From NCBI RefSeq assembly GCF_014851395.1, contig NW_024044459.1, positions 22,706,418 to 22,770,417 of the forward strand: a stretch of DNA of 64,000 nucleotides, written 5' to 3'. This document shows, piece by piece, positions 10,520-23,900 of the stretch (within the stretch, counting starts at the first letter, position 1; the number at the start of each line of letters is the position of its first letter). The stretch comes from Micropterus salmoides. Taxonomy: Eukaryota > Chordata > Actinopteri > Centrarchiformes > Centrarchidae. A model generated the notes under the pieces. That model had not been told where the DNA came from and did not search any database. It worked only from the letters and a program-made list of their open reading frames with translations. The translations under genes were made by a program, and so were the position numbers.

Positions 10520-12112
10520 GCGACAGAGTGATGCATCTTACTTGTACAAAATATTTGCTGGGAGTTGCACATGCGCAGTTCCCGGGTAAGGACTATACTA
10601 GCCAATCAGAAGCAGAGAAGGGCGGGTCGTAAGAAACAAGGTGGTGTGAGCCAAATCAAAGCCGCTTCAGACTGCGACCGTAACCTAGCAGAAGTCCACA
10701 ACCACACAACATCATTGTTCCACATCTTACCATAAACCACAACAAAAATCACCATATTTCAACTCAATTTTACATAAAAATTGGCCGAACAATTTGAACA
10801 TTTGCTCAGTAGCTTTCACATCAGGTGTAACATTAGCATTATAGTTATAACTTTAGCTGTGTTGTTGTTGTTGTTAGCTGTCCTTGAACAGTCTGTGAAG
10901 TTACATTGCCATGTTTATTTTAAATATAATTCACAACCAATAAAGGATACTTACAGGTTGTGATTGTGAATCTCCAGGCCCAAACGGAGTCGGAGTTGCT
11001 ATGTCTTTTAGGACTAAACGTTGAACTGTTGCTGGTGTTCTGATGATCTATGCTGCCTTGCCGAAAAATGCTACCATAGCGCAAATCGATAGACTGGACT
11101 CTACTCGGCCCTGCACCGTTTTCCATTGCAGATAGTACCCAGAGATAGTACGTAGCTTGTCGTCATAGCGACGCCACACACAACTGCCACAACGTAATAT
11201 TCAATGCGACACACACACCAGCGATCCACACAGCTTCTCTTTTTTAAGTTAAAACCTTTCAACATTCCTCAGAATGTAAAGACAGATAAGCGGTATGAAA
11301 ACCTTCCAGCTGTGTTTTTCTCTGCCGTTGTTGCTGCAGCGGTCTGTGTGACGGTGGGAGCAGAGGGCTCTGTGAGCGGGCGGCTGGCCGGCCTCACACG
11401 CTCCTCCCGCGGGTTGGCACAGGCTTCCCCCGCAGCCACTTGCGGAACTCCTCAACTCCGTTCTGCCATCACTTCTTGTAAAACTGTCAATATCCGAAAT
11501 CTACACAGCTGATTTCTCACCTTAAAACTTCTCAGAAGTGGATTTAGTGATGAAATTCCATACGAAAACTGTAAAATATTAAACTTTCTGTTACTGGCCT
11601 CTGTCTGGTGCAGGCAATGATGATGCATTGAATAGTGAATATTCTCTCTGACCAATCAGCAGTCTGTCCTGTTTTCAAGTTTCATTTTAGTATCCCTCAG
11701 CTCGCTTGGAACATCGATGGAGGTGAGGTGATACGAAAAAATTTACCTGGAAGCAGGTACAGGTACAACATTTCTACAATGGAAAACCAAACATAGGCGA
11801 GTGGAGCCAAAGGGCCTCCGCTCAGACTAGCTTGGTTTGAGGGTGTGCCTGACCCCGCTAGCCGCTTGGCAAGCTTTATGACGCTTTCATTGTGATGTCA
11901 TAAGTAAAGGAAGTGAAGGGCTGGACTACAAACAAGCTGTTTTCAAGCAGTTCAGAGCAGAGTTTTCTGTGGGAGATGGGAACTCCCTTTGGGCTGGACT
12001 TTGTATTTTTTCACTTTGCAAACCTGTTACATGCACAAAAAAGATATATAACTCAATAAAGGAGAGGGGAAAAGCCAAAAACCATAATACCACCTCTTTA
12101 AGTTACGTAAGT
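10520..12112. repeat. Dispersed non-coding element, long copy
   Basis: The left end (AGTGATGCATCTTACTTGTA, TTGCACATGCGCAGTTCC, AGCCAATCAGAAGCAGAG) and right end (TTTTTCACTTTGCAAACCTG, ACTCAATAAAGGAGAGGGGA, CCACCTCTTTAA) both match a 336-bp copy at 43118-43453. Here they are 1.3 kb further apart. The interior has a GC-rich patch at 11330-11460, an AT-rich patch, and a CTACAATGGAAAACC segment, and no conserved protein. Probably a DNA-transposon-derived element of which 43118-43453 is a deletion product; the superfamily is not assigned. Confidence 0.6.
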
Positions 12113-12440
12113 TAACTGACATAAATAAAGCAGTTATTTTAACCCAAACCATGATCTTTTCCTAAATCTAACCAAGTGCTGTTTCCTAAAAATGACCAAG
12201 AACTGTTGGTGTCTAAACTTAACAAAACTGCGACACTTCACAGCATTTACAACATGCCGTTTCAAAATTGTGATGTTTTTCAACGTTAACAAGTAGGCCT
12301 ACTTCTATTGATGTTTAATATTTGTTATTGCTAACGTGATCGGACGACCATGGAAAGTAACCCAGGGCATTAAAAACAATGCCAAGGGGTCTTGACCAAG
12401 CTTCCATGTGCAACAAGTTGGGAGTGAGAATGTGTTACAC
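12113..12440 (-). mobile_element. Truncated inverted-repeat element (family A), minus orientation
   Basis: Reverse complement of the element at 40756-41180. Shared stretches include TAACCCAAACCATGATCTTT followed by TCCTAAATCTAAC, and the end GGGGTCTTGACCAAG with AAGTTGGGAGTGAGAA. It is joined directly to the element ending at 12112, so one has inserted in or next to the other. Confidence 0.7.
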
Positions 12441-12584
12441 GGTAATACCATCCACAAATACAATGTGACACACAGCTCTATATCCCAATCACTAAGACCT
12501 CGGAAATTTTTGGGTATCTTTTGAGAAAATTTAAGTAGTCTATTGTATTTCAGCCATAGATTTGGAGAAACTCATCCATGCTCT

Positions 12585-12965
12585 TATTTCCTCACTCACT
12601 ATCTCAGTCAGAAATCAATTCAACAATTAGTCCAAAATGCTGCAGCTCGACTTTTAACTCATTGCAAAAATTGTGACCATATCACCCCAGTGTTAGCCAG
12701 TGTATATCCTTACATCTCTGAGCTTTTATCCCCTTAAGCTAGTACAACAGACTGAGACCCCCTCATAGGGCAAGGTCTAGGCTAAATTCCAAGGTGGACA
12801 GGGCCTTTGCTGTCAGGGCCCCTACACTCAACAATCAGCAATCTATCAGAGGAGATTAGGCTTGCAGAGTTTGTTCCCCTGTGATGCCAATTTTTATTCA
12901 ACTTGTTTATGTTTTACATTGATTGTAAAGCCACTTTGTTAGCTTTATTGAAAAGGGCTAGAAAT
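12585..12965 (+). mobile_element. LINE 3' fragment (end of RT frame plus UTR)
   Basis: Translation gives SIQQLVQNAAARLLTHCKNC and DHITPVLASVYPYISELLSP. After frameshifts come the remains of a KVDRAFAVRAPTL and EEIRLAEFVPL segment and a short 3' UTR. The block QLVQNAAARLLT..DHITPVLA is characteristic of the C-terminus of L2/CR1-group LINEs in fish. The central 'HWLPV..RI.FKI' segment is deleted. Confidence 0.8.
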
Positions 12966-14157
12966 GTGGAATTTAAGTGGCCTCCCAAATTCAAAAATAG
13001 GGCCTCCTTCAGCTACAGCCTTGTTTTTCATTGATTAACTTTATATAGGTCTACTTAAAAAACGCCCAGCATAACAACCAGATGATAATGATGATTATAA
13101 TGAGGATAGGGTGATCAGGTTGTGATGAAAATGATTATGGCAATTAGAGTCTGTAAATTGATAGCCCCTTATATCTAATTTACGCATAATTTGAAGCCAG
13201 CTAGCAGATAAATTAAATAACCTCTTCAACGCAGAAGCCTTTTCCACCTCTCCTCTGTCTTTATCTCTTTCAGTCACACAAGGACGTTCACACCTCCTTC
13301 TCAACTCAAGCCTATCAAGACTGTCAGAGACCATACACTCCGGGAGGCACTGTAACCCCTGACGACCCAAAAAATTCAAACAGATGAGAATAACCACAAA
13401 ACACGAATTCACGCAGCCGTGTCGAAAGCATTTTACGCTTTGCTGAGGTGCGCGTGAGCAAGTAACCCCTTCTGTTCTGCACCTGATCCCCCCAAACCCC
13501 GACCTTGCTGCAAGCAGAGAAAGGAGCATTTCCCCAAGGGGGATCAATAAGATATCACGTTATACATGATCTGCTTTAATGCTGGTACCCGTCCTCTTCC
13601 TCTTCTGCTCTCCCTCATCACAGCCTTCACCCCTGCGAGTCGCGGGGCAACAGCGGTGCGCACCGGCTCCCCCATCCGGACATTTATTCTCTATCCACCC
13701 ACCAGCCAACCACCACCACCACCACTCTGTCGAGAATCATCCACACACAGAGAACATTGTGTCGAGGAGGTTCCGGTCGGTGCTTGTCAGCTGAGAGAGA
13801 GAGAGAGGGAGAGAGAGGGAGGAAGAGAGAGAGAGATCCTCCTTGGCAGACACCCGTCAGTGTGGCAGTGTGATTTTGAGTGAGTGACTGGCTGACTGAC
13901 GGGAGATTCTGGAAGAAACACACAGGAAAGGATCGGCACACATTCTCCTGTTTTCTCTCCCCCCCCTCCCCCCCTTTGCTGTCTTGTCTGTTGTCACTCA
14001 CGGCTGATGATTTTCTATCCCGCTTGTATTCACCTCAGCATCGGATTTTACTTTATTTCTCCTCTCATTGATTGGCTGAAGCGGGGCTGATCCCAGCCAA
14101 CCTGGGCCGGGCCGTGGGGCTATTCAGCGAGCCTTATAGCTGAAGTTGGCACCCGAC
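12966..14157 (+). promoter_or_regulatory. ntrk2: 5' flank and presumed 5' UTR of ntrk2
   Basis: Sequence immediately upstream of the ntrk2 start codon. The transcription start cannot be fixed. Visible elements are a (GA)n-rich tract at about 13791-13839, a C-rich run near 13960, an ATTGG (reverse CCAAT) box at 14071-14075, and GC-rich sequence at 14090-14130. No convincing TATA box sits at a sensible distance, which fits a CpG-type promoter. Mammalian NTRK2 has several non-coding first exons, so the real promoter could lie further upstream. Confidence 0.4.
13791..13839. repeat. (GA)n-rich tract in the ntrk2 5' region
   Basis: GAGAGAGAGAGAGGGAGAGA-type purine tract, 49 bp. If transcribed it would lie in the 5' UTR; if not, it is a possible GA-binding or nucleosome-excluding site. 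Confidence 0.8.
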
Positions 14158-14414
14158 ATGAGCGCCTTGAGACCCTGGAGCGGGGCTCTCTCCTCGCCGG
14201 GGAGAGGGTCTGGGTCGTGGCGGTGCTGGTGGTGGTGGTGGGTTGTGGCAGTCGGGGTATCAGTGGGCTCGGGAGATCCGTGGATGTCCGCGGAGGCATG
14301 CCCGCCGCCTTGCTCCTGCAGCAGCACCAGGATCTCCTGCGTGGAACCGGAGAAGGGTATAAATGCTTTCCCGCTCCTGCAGAGCGAGGCGGAGATGGAG
14401 AACATCACGGACAT
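14158..14414 (+). CDS. ntrk2: ntrk2 coding exon 1: signal peptide and LRR N-cap
   Basis: Starts at the ATG of MSALRPWSG; the frame is open further upstream only from a non-ATG codon. A hydrophobic stretch CWWWWWVVAVGVSV forms the signal-peptide core. Then comes the N-cap Cys cluster ACPPPCSCSSTRISC, GINAFPLL, and the sequon of ENITD. It ends GAC AT with donor gtgagt (phase 2). The N-cap and the 'G..AFP' segment match TrkB better than TrkC, which has a longer linker here. Confidence 0.92.
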
Positions 14415-14937
14415 GTGAGTGTCTCTCTTAAGCATCAGCTTTACAGAAGGATGATGTCGGATAAGTTCTCTTTAAATCTTCATAGGCTATTTATCACGCT
14501 TTTATCAAGGTTGCTGTATTTTCCAACACTTTCCAAATAAAGGAATGTCACCCCTCCACTGCCAGTTGTGTTAGGGGCTGACGGTCCGCAAGAAAAGAGA
14601 CAGAACCGGTGAAGGTCTATTTTTCGCTACGAATCTTAATGTCATGCCTGAATGTACGGCTAATTCACATATTTGCCATTTCGGATAGGCTAGACATGTA
14701 AGTCCTGTTAATTTTTCTTTGGCGCTGGTTCTGCTCAGACACGCATCATGTGTAACCTAACGTTAAATTGCGTAACAGACTAATTTCCATCATGGGGCAC
14801 ATCAGTCCTTTAACACCAGCGTGGAAAAAGTCCATTTAAAAATGAAAGCAGTTGAGGCTGATGGACTTTATTCTGACAATCAGACAAACCCCAGTCTGTG
14901 CCGGCGCGTGCACGTGTGTACGTGGATGCCCTTATGC

Positions 14938-14973
<36 letters not shown>

Positions 14974-17900
14974 ACGGGGACACGCACACACCAGACACGA
15001 CTGTCCAAATATTAGCACAGACACTTCCCAAGATGGCTTATATGAGTGTATTGAAATGAACCACAAAAGCGGAGAAAAATCGACTTTAAAAGGGAAAAAG
15101 AGCGACATTTTTCCAGTCAGAGTCAACATTTTTGCTTGTATTTGATGACCGGACCCTCCTTTTCAGGAAGCTGGGAGATTTTTTCCCCAATTCAAGATGA
15201 CACAAAATCTCAGCCTGAATTTAAAATGTAACCTACTGCACCCCATTCACACAGTCATTTCATAGACGGTCATTCGACCTAGAAATAAATTGAGACATGT
15301 CTAATCGAGAGCAATTAAAAGAGGAGATTAAAATGTTTCATTGCTGCAATATCTTTTCTTGGCAGAGATAAACGGCCTTGTTGATAACGACTTGTCAGAG
15401 ATGAACTTGGAGAAGCCTTGGACTCAGCAATCTGGTGAAAAGCATTCACTGAGTGCTTCGCTAATGTAAACAGACAAATTACTGATGACCATGCAGCGAC
15501 TAATTTACGAACGACCTTGCCAAAAACAAAAGAGATGGGTTATCCTGTCCCCTGTCTTTGTTAAGAGGTTAAAAAAATCCTGAATTTGTGACATCTGCAC
15601 TGAGAATACACACTTTGACATAATATAATGGGCTTTCAATGTCAGTGTGAATTCCTACATGGGTGTAAAAACTGAAATGCAGGTCCTATACTGATGCTTA
15701 CTTTTTCTGCCATATGTGAAATGTTTAGTATGAAAGCTGAGTCAAACTAATCAGATTTAGTTCCCATCTGATAAGAAAATATCATCCATTAGAGTTGAGG
15801 AGGTGGGTGTACCAAATGACTGGATGATACAGAAAAGAGCTAAAAAGGCAAAATCTTTTTAACTAATAACCTTAATATTGACAATAAAGTTGTCAATTTT
15901 TGTTGTTTAAAGAATATAGATGTTATTTTATAGGTAATTATTCATGGAATAAAGATGGAAAAGACAACATTTAACCTATTAAAAAATCTCTACCTCTGTA
16001 TAACAATACTGATATATTGCCTGTAGGCAATAATAGCAGATTTAGGCTAATGGACACATGTGGGTGTAGTAACTCCAAGCTTAACTCTTCCCTGCACACT
16101 AGACAAACATGCAGTGAAGGGTTAATCAAATATGATTAAAACAAACCCGGATGAATATATGTGCATACTCGTAGTATTTGACTATGCTGTTATTATTCAG
16201 CACTCTTACCTGAACTGTCTGCTTTTGACTTTATAGCTGATTTACAGATACTTATCATCTGACGTTGACGTGTTATTGGTGATTTATTGTAGATTACGAA
16301 TAAGACTGGTGCCCTGAAAAACATTTTGGCAGAACTGAATTTTAGTCATGTGTCATTGTTGTCAGGTTATTTTACTCTTGAGTGAAAGTAAATTTTTTGA
16401 AACAGTGTTGAACATGCTGCTTTTCACAGAGTGGCTTCCATCTATTATCAATCAATACCACTGAAAATGTGACATTCTGGTTCAGCATCTTTAATTATTG
16501 AAAGGCACATATCAGATTTTATTCCTATTTTTCTACAGTATTTTTTCCCAGGTATTTTGACTTTTTTCGATAGTGATGGCAGAGAGCTGACAGAAAATGA
16601 GGGCAAACTTGGGACGTTACGGCTACATGGTGTATGGTGTGGTACAGCATCTTAGACTCCTTTAGGCCACCAGGACGCCCCTATAAAATATGTTTAATGG
16701 TTAAGTGTCATCTTTTCAATGCTCACTGATCAATCGTTTGACTTTTTATTTTGGCATAGATTCAGAGGCGAGAGATGTAAAATATAATGTATCATGTTGT
16801 ATTTGAGATAATTAGCAACAAAAAACAATCCCAGACTCAAGACCCTTCACTACTACAGCCATGTAATGATCTTGGAAATCAGTAAATCTAATTACACATG
16901 TTTTTTCCTTCATGAAAAGCATTATTTAATGAGCTTGTGATTTAGCCACACAATACGTGCAACAGTGAGACTGAAGGTTTCTGTAGGACAAAAAGCTCTG
17001 CTGTGACTGTTACAGCATGTTCCCTCTATAGATTGAACTCACTTCCCTCTGACGTCTGATCCGAAAGCTGTGGTATTTGAAATACATATGTTTTTCAGAA
17101 CCTGTTCACACAGTTATACTCATTCACTCAAGAGAGATGCCCACAATCATCTCCTGTAAACGAATCAAGTGCCAGCAAATACCAGCTCCGCCCTGCGTGC
17201 CATTTATCAGCTGTAGTCCTTCAGGAGTTCATTTTTTAATTATATAGGCTTATTATGTTCCTTTGTCTTGTTGAAATGTTTGTGTTTATGCTTCCCTCTG
17301 TTAACAAATGAGCCTTCTGACACGCACTTGTATCTCCTGACAGTTACATCGCCAACCAGAGCAGCTTCTCCTCCATCAACGACAAAGACCTGCAACACTA
17401 CAAGAATCTCAGGAACCTGTAAGTCTATATATGGCTCGTACAACCAGCACTTTGGCCCAACAATATGGCACATATTCAGAGCTACTGTCAATAGACAAAG
17501 TTGCTACAAAAATGATTACACAGAGTGTTTTATTTCATATATTCTTATATTCTGTTAACCACATCATCTGTTGCGCAAAATGTTCCAGTAATGTACACAA
17601 TGTTCAATCTTAGGGCCCAAATATAGGCAGCCTTTTAAAGCGGTTTCAACAGTATTTCTACACTTATTTGGCTTATTATAGTCGACTATATGACAAGTAT
17701 GGATTTATTTGCCTTTATTGATAATTCTCTTTCTTTGCTTAAGGAGATGTATTGTCCACATCTGTTGCTTTAAAATCATGCTGTGTTTATGGCAGTCTCA
17801 GGGTGTAGTTACTGTGGTTTGCTATGATACGTGTCTCATTTTATTTCTTGATCTAAAACAGAATTGTCTACCAAGCAGCACTTTTTTGCAACATAAAAAC

Positions 17901-20900
17901 TGTTAAGTAGACACTAACTAATTTTCCAGCCAATATCCAACTTGGTAGACATATTAGTACAAAGCGAGTAATGCACTGGAAGTGTTTTATGCTTTTAATT
18001 GTGCTTGGACCCAGTGGGAACGAAACTCTAAGGCAGGCAGGATGAGTGTTTAAGCCACAATCAAGAACAGCCGTCCCATGTGTGTGAGCATTACTTTACA
18101 CACAATTACATTAGGTAAATTAGGTCTTGATACCAATAGGATGATACTATTTCAAAGTTTTAATATTTTTACATTACAGTAATCGTTAAGTGTCATGTCT
18201 TTTAAATGGTGAAATCAAAATCATGTCAGATGAGATCAACCAGTCACAGAACATCTGTTAAAAGTAGGGTATGTGAATCTGGAGAAATTTTGTTGATATT
18301 TGTACTCGACAGCCAAACAAAAACACCCCTCCCTTCAGTGCTCTTTCAGAAGCTCCACCTTTCAAGTAGAAACAGGACAACCTCTGCATTTCTCTTCATG
18401 CCTTTCAATTCTTGGAAGTCTCTCCGCTGCTCTTCGCCCTCACCTGGTCATATAACTTCTTTTTCAGTCTTGGTTCTTCTCACCCTGTCCGCTTTGGCAT
18501 GGTCCGAGCCACTTTGATTGTTTCCCATTTACAGAGCCACGGCTGTGTACAAACACCAGATTTTTTTTCAGCACACCGACAGAACAGATTGCTAGCGGAC
18601 CTAGAGCTTTCTCCAGAATCGCACCTTTAAACCAACTTTTCATATCAGATAATGATGTTGTCTTACAGCCTCCCCTCAGCTGATGAAGGGCACATGCTCT
18701 CTGCACCTGGTGTGTGCAGTATGTTGGAATATTAAAGGCACCTCAATCTGTTGAATCAATGAAAAGAGGTTCTTCTGTTATGTTTACATATAAAAAGATA
18801 ACAGGCTCTGGCCGTGCACCGTGGCAGACTTGTCTGAACAGCGGCTCACTAAAGATATTTCTCACTAGTAGTGGGTCATTTTACCTGGATTAATGAGGAG
18901 AAATTCTTTATTTTGTATGATTAATTTTATCTTTATTTTATATTAACTTAATTTCTTTGTGTTAACAGATTACAGTGTGATATCTATGAAGCTCAGTGCA
19001 AATTATTCCTGTAAGGAAAGAAGGTTTGCTCATGTTTGTACTAATTAATTTATCAGATTGTCTGATGACAAATCAACTACAGTGCAGAGCGTTACGTTCA
19101 TCAGAATTTAGTGAAAAGTCAGAGGTGTCTGTGTGCACAGTCATTACCATTAGCTATAAACAGGGAGTTTTACTGGTCACTCTGAAGAGAAAATACTCAG
19201 TGGTGTTCATTTCTGACTGTAATGTAATGGTATTTTTTGGTGTTTTATGTGTTCATGAGAAAAAAAATAACAAATAACTTTGCTATGTCTCTGTCAGTTT
19301 CTTTCTCTTATTGTACACACACAACATAGACCTGCACTAAAGTTGCTAATAAATAAAATATCTCCCAATGTTGATATTCAGATGCTACATAAGAAATGAC
19401 AATAATATATGTGCCTTACAAATCTTAAATGTCCATCCTTATAGTTTTGGCTTGTGTAACTTAACCTATGTGGTGCACCACTTTCTAAAAATATGTGTTT
19501 TATAAAGCATTTATAAGTTGTCACATATGCATTAAATGTTAATAAAAATATATTAATGCTTTGTAGGTTAATAAAAAAGCATTATGCTGGTAAGTTTCCT
19601 CCTTTAGCATGAATTATTAGAAACTGGTACCAAATATATTTTCTCAGACTTTAAGGAGCTCATCAAGAACGTGAATCCATTTTTTGCTGTTGCTAATGTT
19701 GCAGTTGTTGTTGGTAATTGTGTTGTTATGTTCATGATGACAATGACAATGGTGCTTGTTTTTGTGTCAGGACGGTGACCAACAGCAGGCTTACATATGT
19801 ATCAAAGCTGGCCTTTGAAAACAACATCAAGTTACAGTACCTGTAAGTGAAAACTCATGCTATCTATTCCTTGCTTTCTGTTGACATGACAGCAACTGTA
19901 AAGATGTGTTGATTAGTTTGACTCAGCTGAGGGAAAAACAGTTAAAATGTATAGCTATGTTTTAGTTTTATAAATTTGTTGTATTATTTATTGCTGAAAT
20001 TGATGAACACACAATTGATATCATAATGTAAAGAAGATTTATTTGTTACATTGTCAATAGAAAATTAACCAAAAATATGAAAAACAAAGCCTCTGAGAGA
20101 TTGATGGGGTGCAGTTCAGTTTCAGACTGAACCGGATTTGTAATTGATCTTGGGATCTTGTCAACATAATTAAAGTTTGATACTTATTATGCTGATGAAA
20201 TGTACCGCTTAGGGTTAATTGTCACAATCCTTAGAGGAGAAACTTTTAATGATAAAAATAATGTGGCCTTTCAGTTGCTATAAGGTCAAGTTAATATTAA
20301 CAATCTCATTCTCTGATGTTCACCTTAATTTCCAGGAATCTGAAAGATAACAACCTGTCGTCACTATCCTGGAGGATATTCAGACACCTCAACATCTCTT
20401 ATCTGTGAGTTCAGTCCAGCCTTTTCTATCAGTCTGTCCATCTGCATCTCCGTCTGTCTGTTCCTGGCTCTCTCTCTGGTTTATCTCCCAGTTATCATCA
20501 CAGGCTGTAGATAAACATATACCCACTGAATCTATGGTGTTACATATATATTTCTGGTGTGATATTTAAAAGCTTGGTTTACGGCAAATTGGGGATTTCC
20601 TGAAGCCAGAAAATTCTTATTTTTTTGTATTTTGATTAAGGCAACAGGGCGGAGACTAGCTGAAGTGGGGTCGACAAGCAACAATAAACCACCAGGGCTC
20701 AGTGTCATTGGCTATGACACCTAACAATAAAGGCAAACATGCCCCCCAAACATAGATTTTACTCAGTCTCCCATTACTGTAATAAACCAAATAAATAATT
20801 TTAAAATTGTACCGAGAGATGTTGATTCACGAAAATTATGTAGAAAAACATACACACTTTATATTTCTAGAGAGAGAATATTGAGATTTTTTCCAATGGT

Positions 20901-23900
20901 TCAATGCAGTTTAATACTGTTCAATAGATTGCACTGTTGGTTGCCTGACATCCTCCCAGTGATGATAAATTCCAGGAACTGCTCCTGGCTTAAATGGATT
21001 AAACTAAAGAAAAAAAATATATATATACATTTTGTATACATGTATACAACATGTAAATCTGTCCAACTCTCAGCAAGAAAGCAAACAAGCATATTTGTGT
21101 TGAATGTTGAACCATTTCTTTAAGGCACTGTGGTAGTTGAAGACACTTTAGCTACTGCTTTTTTTCAGCTACTCTCTCACGCTCTACTACTCACTTTTCT
21201 TGACGGTTCTTGACTGTGTGTGTGTGTGTGTGTGTGTAGGATCCTGTCAGGGAACCCTCTGCACTGCTCCTGTGAGAACATGTGGATCAAGCTGTGGTTA
21301 GAAAAGGAAGCAGACACTCAGGAGCTGCACTGCATTGAGGATGGAGGAGGACGCAAGCAGCTGTCCAAGCTGGAACTACCTAACTGTGGTGAGGATACAC
21401 ACACACACACACACACACACAGTAAGGAGGTGGAAAACTAACACTAAGCACTCGGAGCAGAGTGCTTAGTGTTGAAGCACCTGGAGGAAAACAGTAACCA
21501 TAATGGTTTCTTCTGCAAAGAGGTGATTGTGTGTGTACTCATGTGTTCTGCATGTGTCTGACACTTCTGTTTTTATGTAAGTGCATGGTTGTGTGTGTGT
21601 GTTTGCATAAATGTGTATTTGTTTAAGTGCAGGACATACTATACTGTATGCGTGTTAAAATGTGTCATTCCAGTGGTTTGTGAGGGAGGAACTCGAGAAA
21701 GTGAAGTTTGTTGCTAAAAAGAGTGAATAAAATTCATGCACTAACCACAGCCACTGCAGTAATCATTTTTCTCATATGATGCAAACATTAGTTGCCAAAT
21801 GAAGGGGAGCAACATGAGTGTGAGGTGTTTGTTTGTGACATGTACAGTCATCTGAGACATTTACATGTAGGTGTAGAAAGGTCACTGTACAGAACTTTAT
21901 AGAAGCAGAAAGATATTATACTGAGAGGGAACATTTGTGTGACTCATCACACAGATAACATCGGTGAGTTTCAAAGATGCTGAGTAGAGAAAATTCACTG
22001 CATGTATCAAAGTAAAATGAAGTGTTATGAAGACCATCTGCACTATGTCCTATAGCACTGGTGACCTGCTGTAACCACAGCAGATTTCATTTCCTTTTTC
22101 TCTGAATCATCATGTTTCAGTCATCTAGGAAGAAATTCTTTCCGGATTCATGGAAAGCTGCACTAAAATTAACAACTGCAAACAGCAATCCTAACACTTT
22201 TATTAGCAATAAAAGACATTTTCTAGAAAGGTAATTGTCAAAATTGAGTGAGAAAATGTTAAACAGTATTCCCATTAGGAAGTATGTATCTACAAACCAT
22301 ATAATACTTTGAAACCTGAAATTCTATACTTGCAACAATGCATATTCACAAAACAAGTGTAATGTCAAGCTAGCCAGCAAGCCTGATGTCACTCTTAGAT
22401 AGATCTGTCTGCCACAGACAACAAACCTTTTATGCAGTTGCTTATGGGAGTGTTTTCCAAGCTTAAATGTATAAATGTCAGCAGTTAATAGAAGCTTTAT
22501 TCTTTCCCTCTTCTTCTTAGTTTTTCATGAATCTCTATTTTGGACTCTCTTCTTTTTAGAAACAGGGTCAGATTACAGCTTGACCTCCATCTGAAAGTCT
22601 GAGCTTGACCTGTTCCAATTCTCAGAAGAAAAATCTGCCCAAACTCAGTCTGGATTTGTAGGTTTTTGTGAGCATATATCTGGCCAACATTCAGTAATAA
22701 TTTAAAGCTTGAGCTTGACCGAAGTAAAGAAATGAAACGCAGATTGCTGCAGCCTTTGGGGCAATAAGTCTAGTCAGATCCAGTTTGTAACTGTAAAGTG
22801 AGAACATAAAGAAATCTTCATATCTGATTTGAATTTATACAATGCACAGTAATAGCAGTCAGAAAAGCTTCTTTAGGCCTCTATTTTCCCCTAAAAAAAC
22901 AGAACATGAATCTCAAAGTATTTTGTCTTCTCTCATGTTGACAGAGCAAATGATCGGATCAAAAATAGCTCAGGGCAGTTGGGACACACAGGACGCAAAC
23001 AATAAGTTAACAATGTCATTGATAACTCCTATTGATCCGTCCCCTTTGTCTCCCCTCCATTAGCAGAGGTTATTTTTGGCATTAGCACAGTTACAGCAGG
23101 GTCCCTGGAGAGGTGGGCAGGGGACCCCCTTGCAGAGTGACATATGAGGAGGAGGACATGGTGGAGCATGGGTTCTGAATACTGCCCCAGGGCTAACAGT
23201 GATACGCCAAAAGACCCCTTGCTCTGGTGAACTGCTGGCCTTTTGCTCTCTCTGCCGTTATTTCTCGCTATCTTGTGCCTCTCCCTCTCTCTCAGCCTGT
23301 CTTTCCTCCTCTTTGTTACTCATTTTCCATCTCTCTGTCTGTCTACTTGCATGCGTGACTGGCCCGTCCTTCTGTCTGTCTGAACATTTCTGAGTGACAT
23401 ATGAGGAAGGCACAAAGCAGAGGAAGTGCCCAACGATGCCCTCGGGCTGACACTGATCTCTCTGGCCACCCGCATATGTCTGCTCTCTGTTCCTCTCTGT
23501 GGACTGTTTACAGCTGAAGCTCCACTCGAAAAGGCTGGCAAACTGTTCCCTCTGCTGACCTATACAAAACTTAACAAAAATGACTGTGGTGGCATGCATG
23601 TGCAAAGTGAAAATAAGTCAACTGTGTCTCTCAGCAAAACTGTTGGGGTTGAAACAGCTGCACGTATTAAAAGAGTCCCACTCAGTTGTTTGTTAATAGG
23701 ATGATGAATGAAACCTTATAAAACCTATAAACTCTCTACTCTTGTTAAATTCCCCTTTACAACTCTTCCTTAAATTGCAAAATTACTTTAATGCTTGTTA
23801 ATGGGAAAATCAGGAATTGTAAGCTTTTTCTACCATTATGCACATTACACCTTAAGTTTCTGTGAAATCTGCTGTCTGCTTAATGATCCAAATGTTTACA

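Noticed and set aside
13566..13883. Open frames in the ntrk2 5' region, including a His/Pro/Ser run
   Set aside because: They come from CCACCACC and GA repeats in the presumed 5' UTR/promoter and show no conservation signature.
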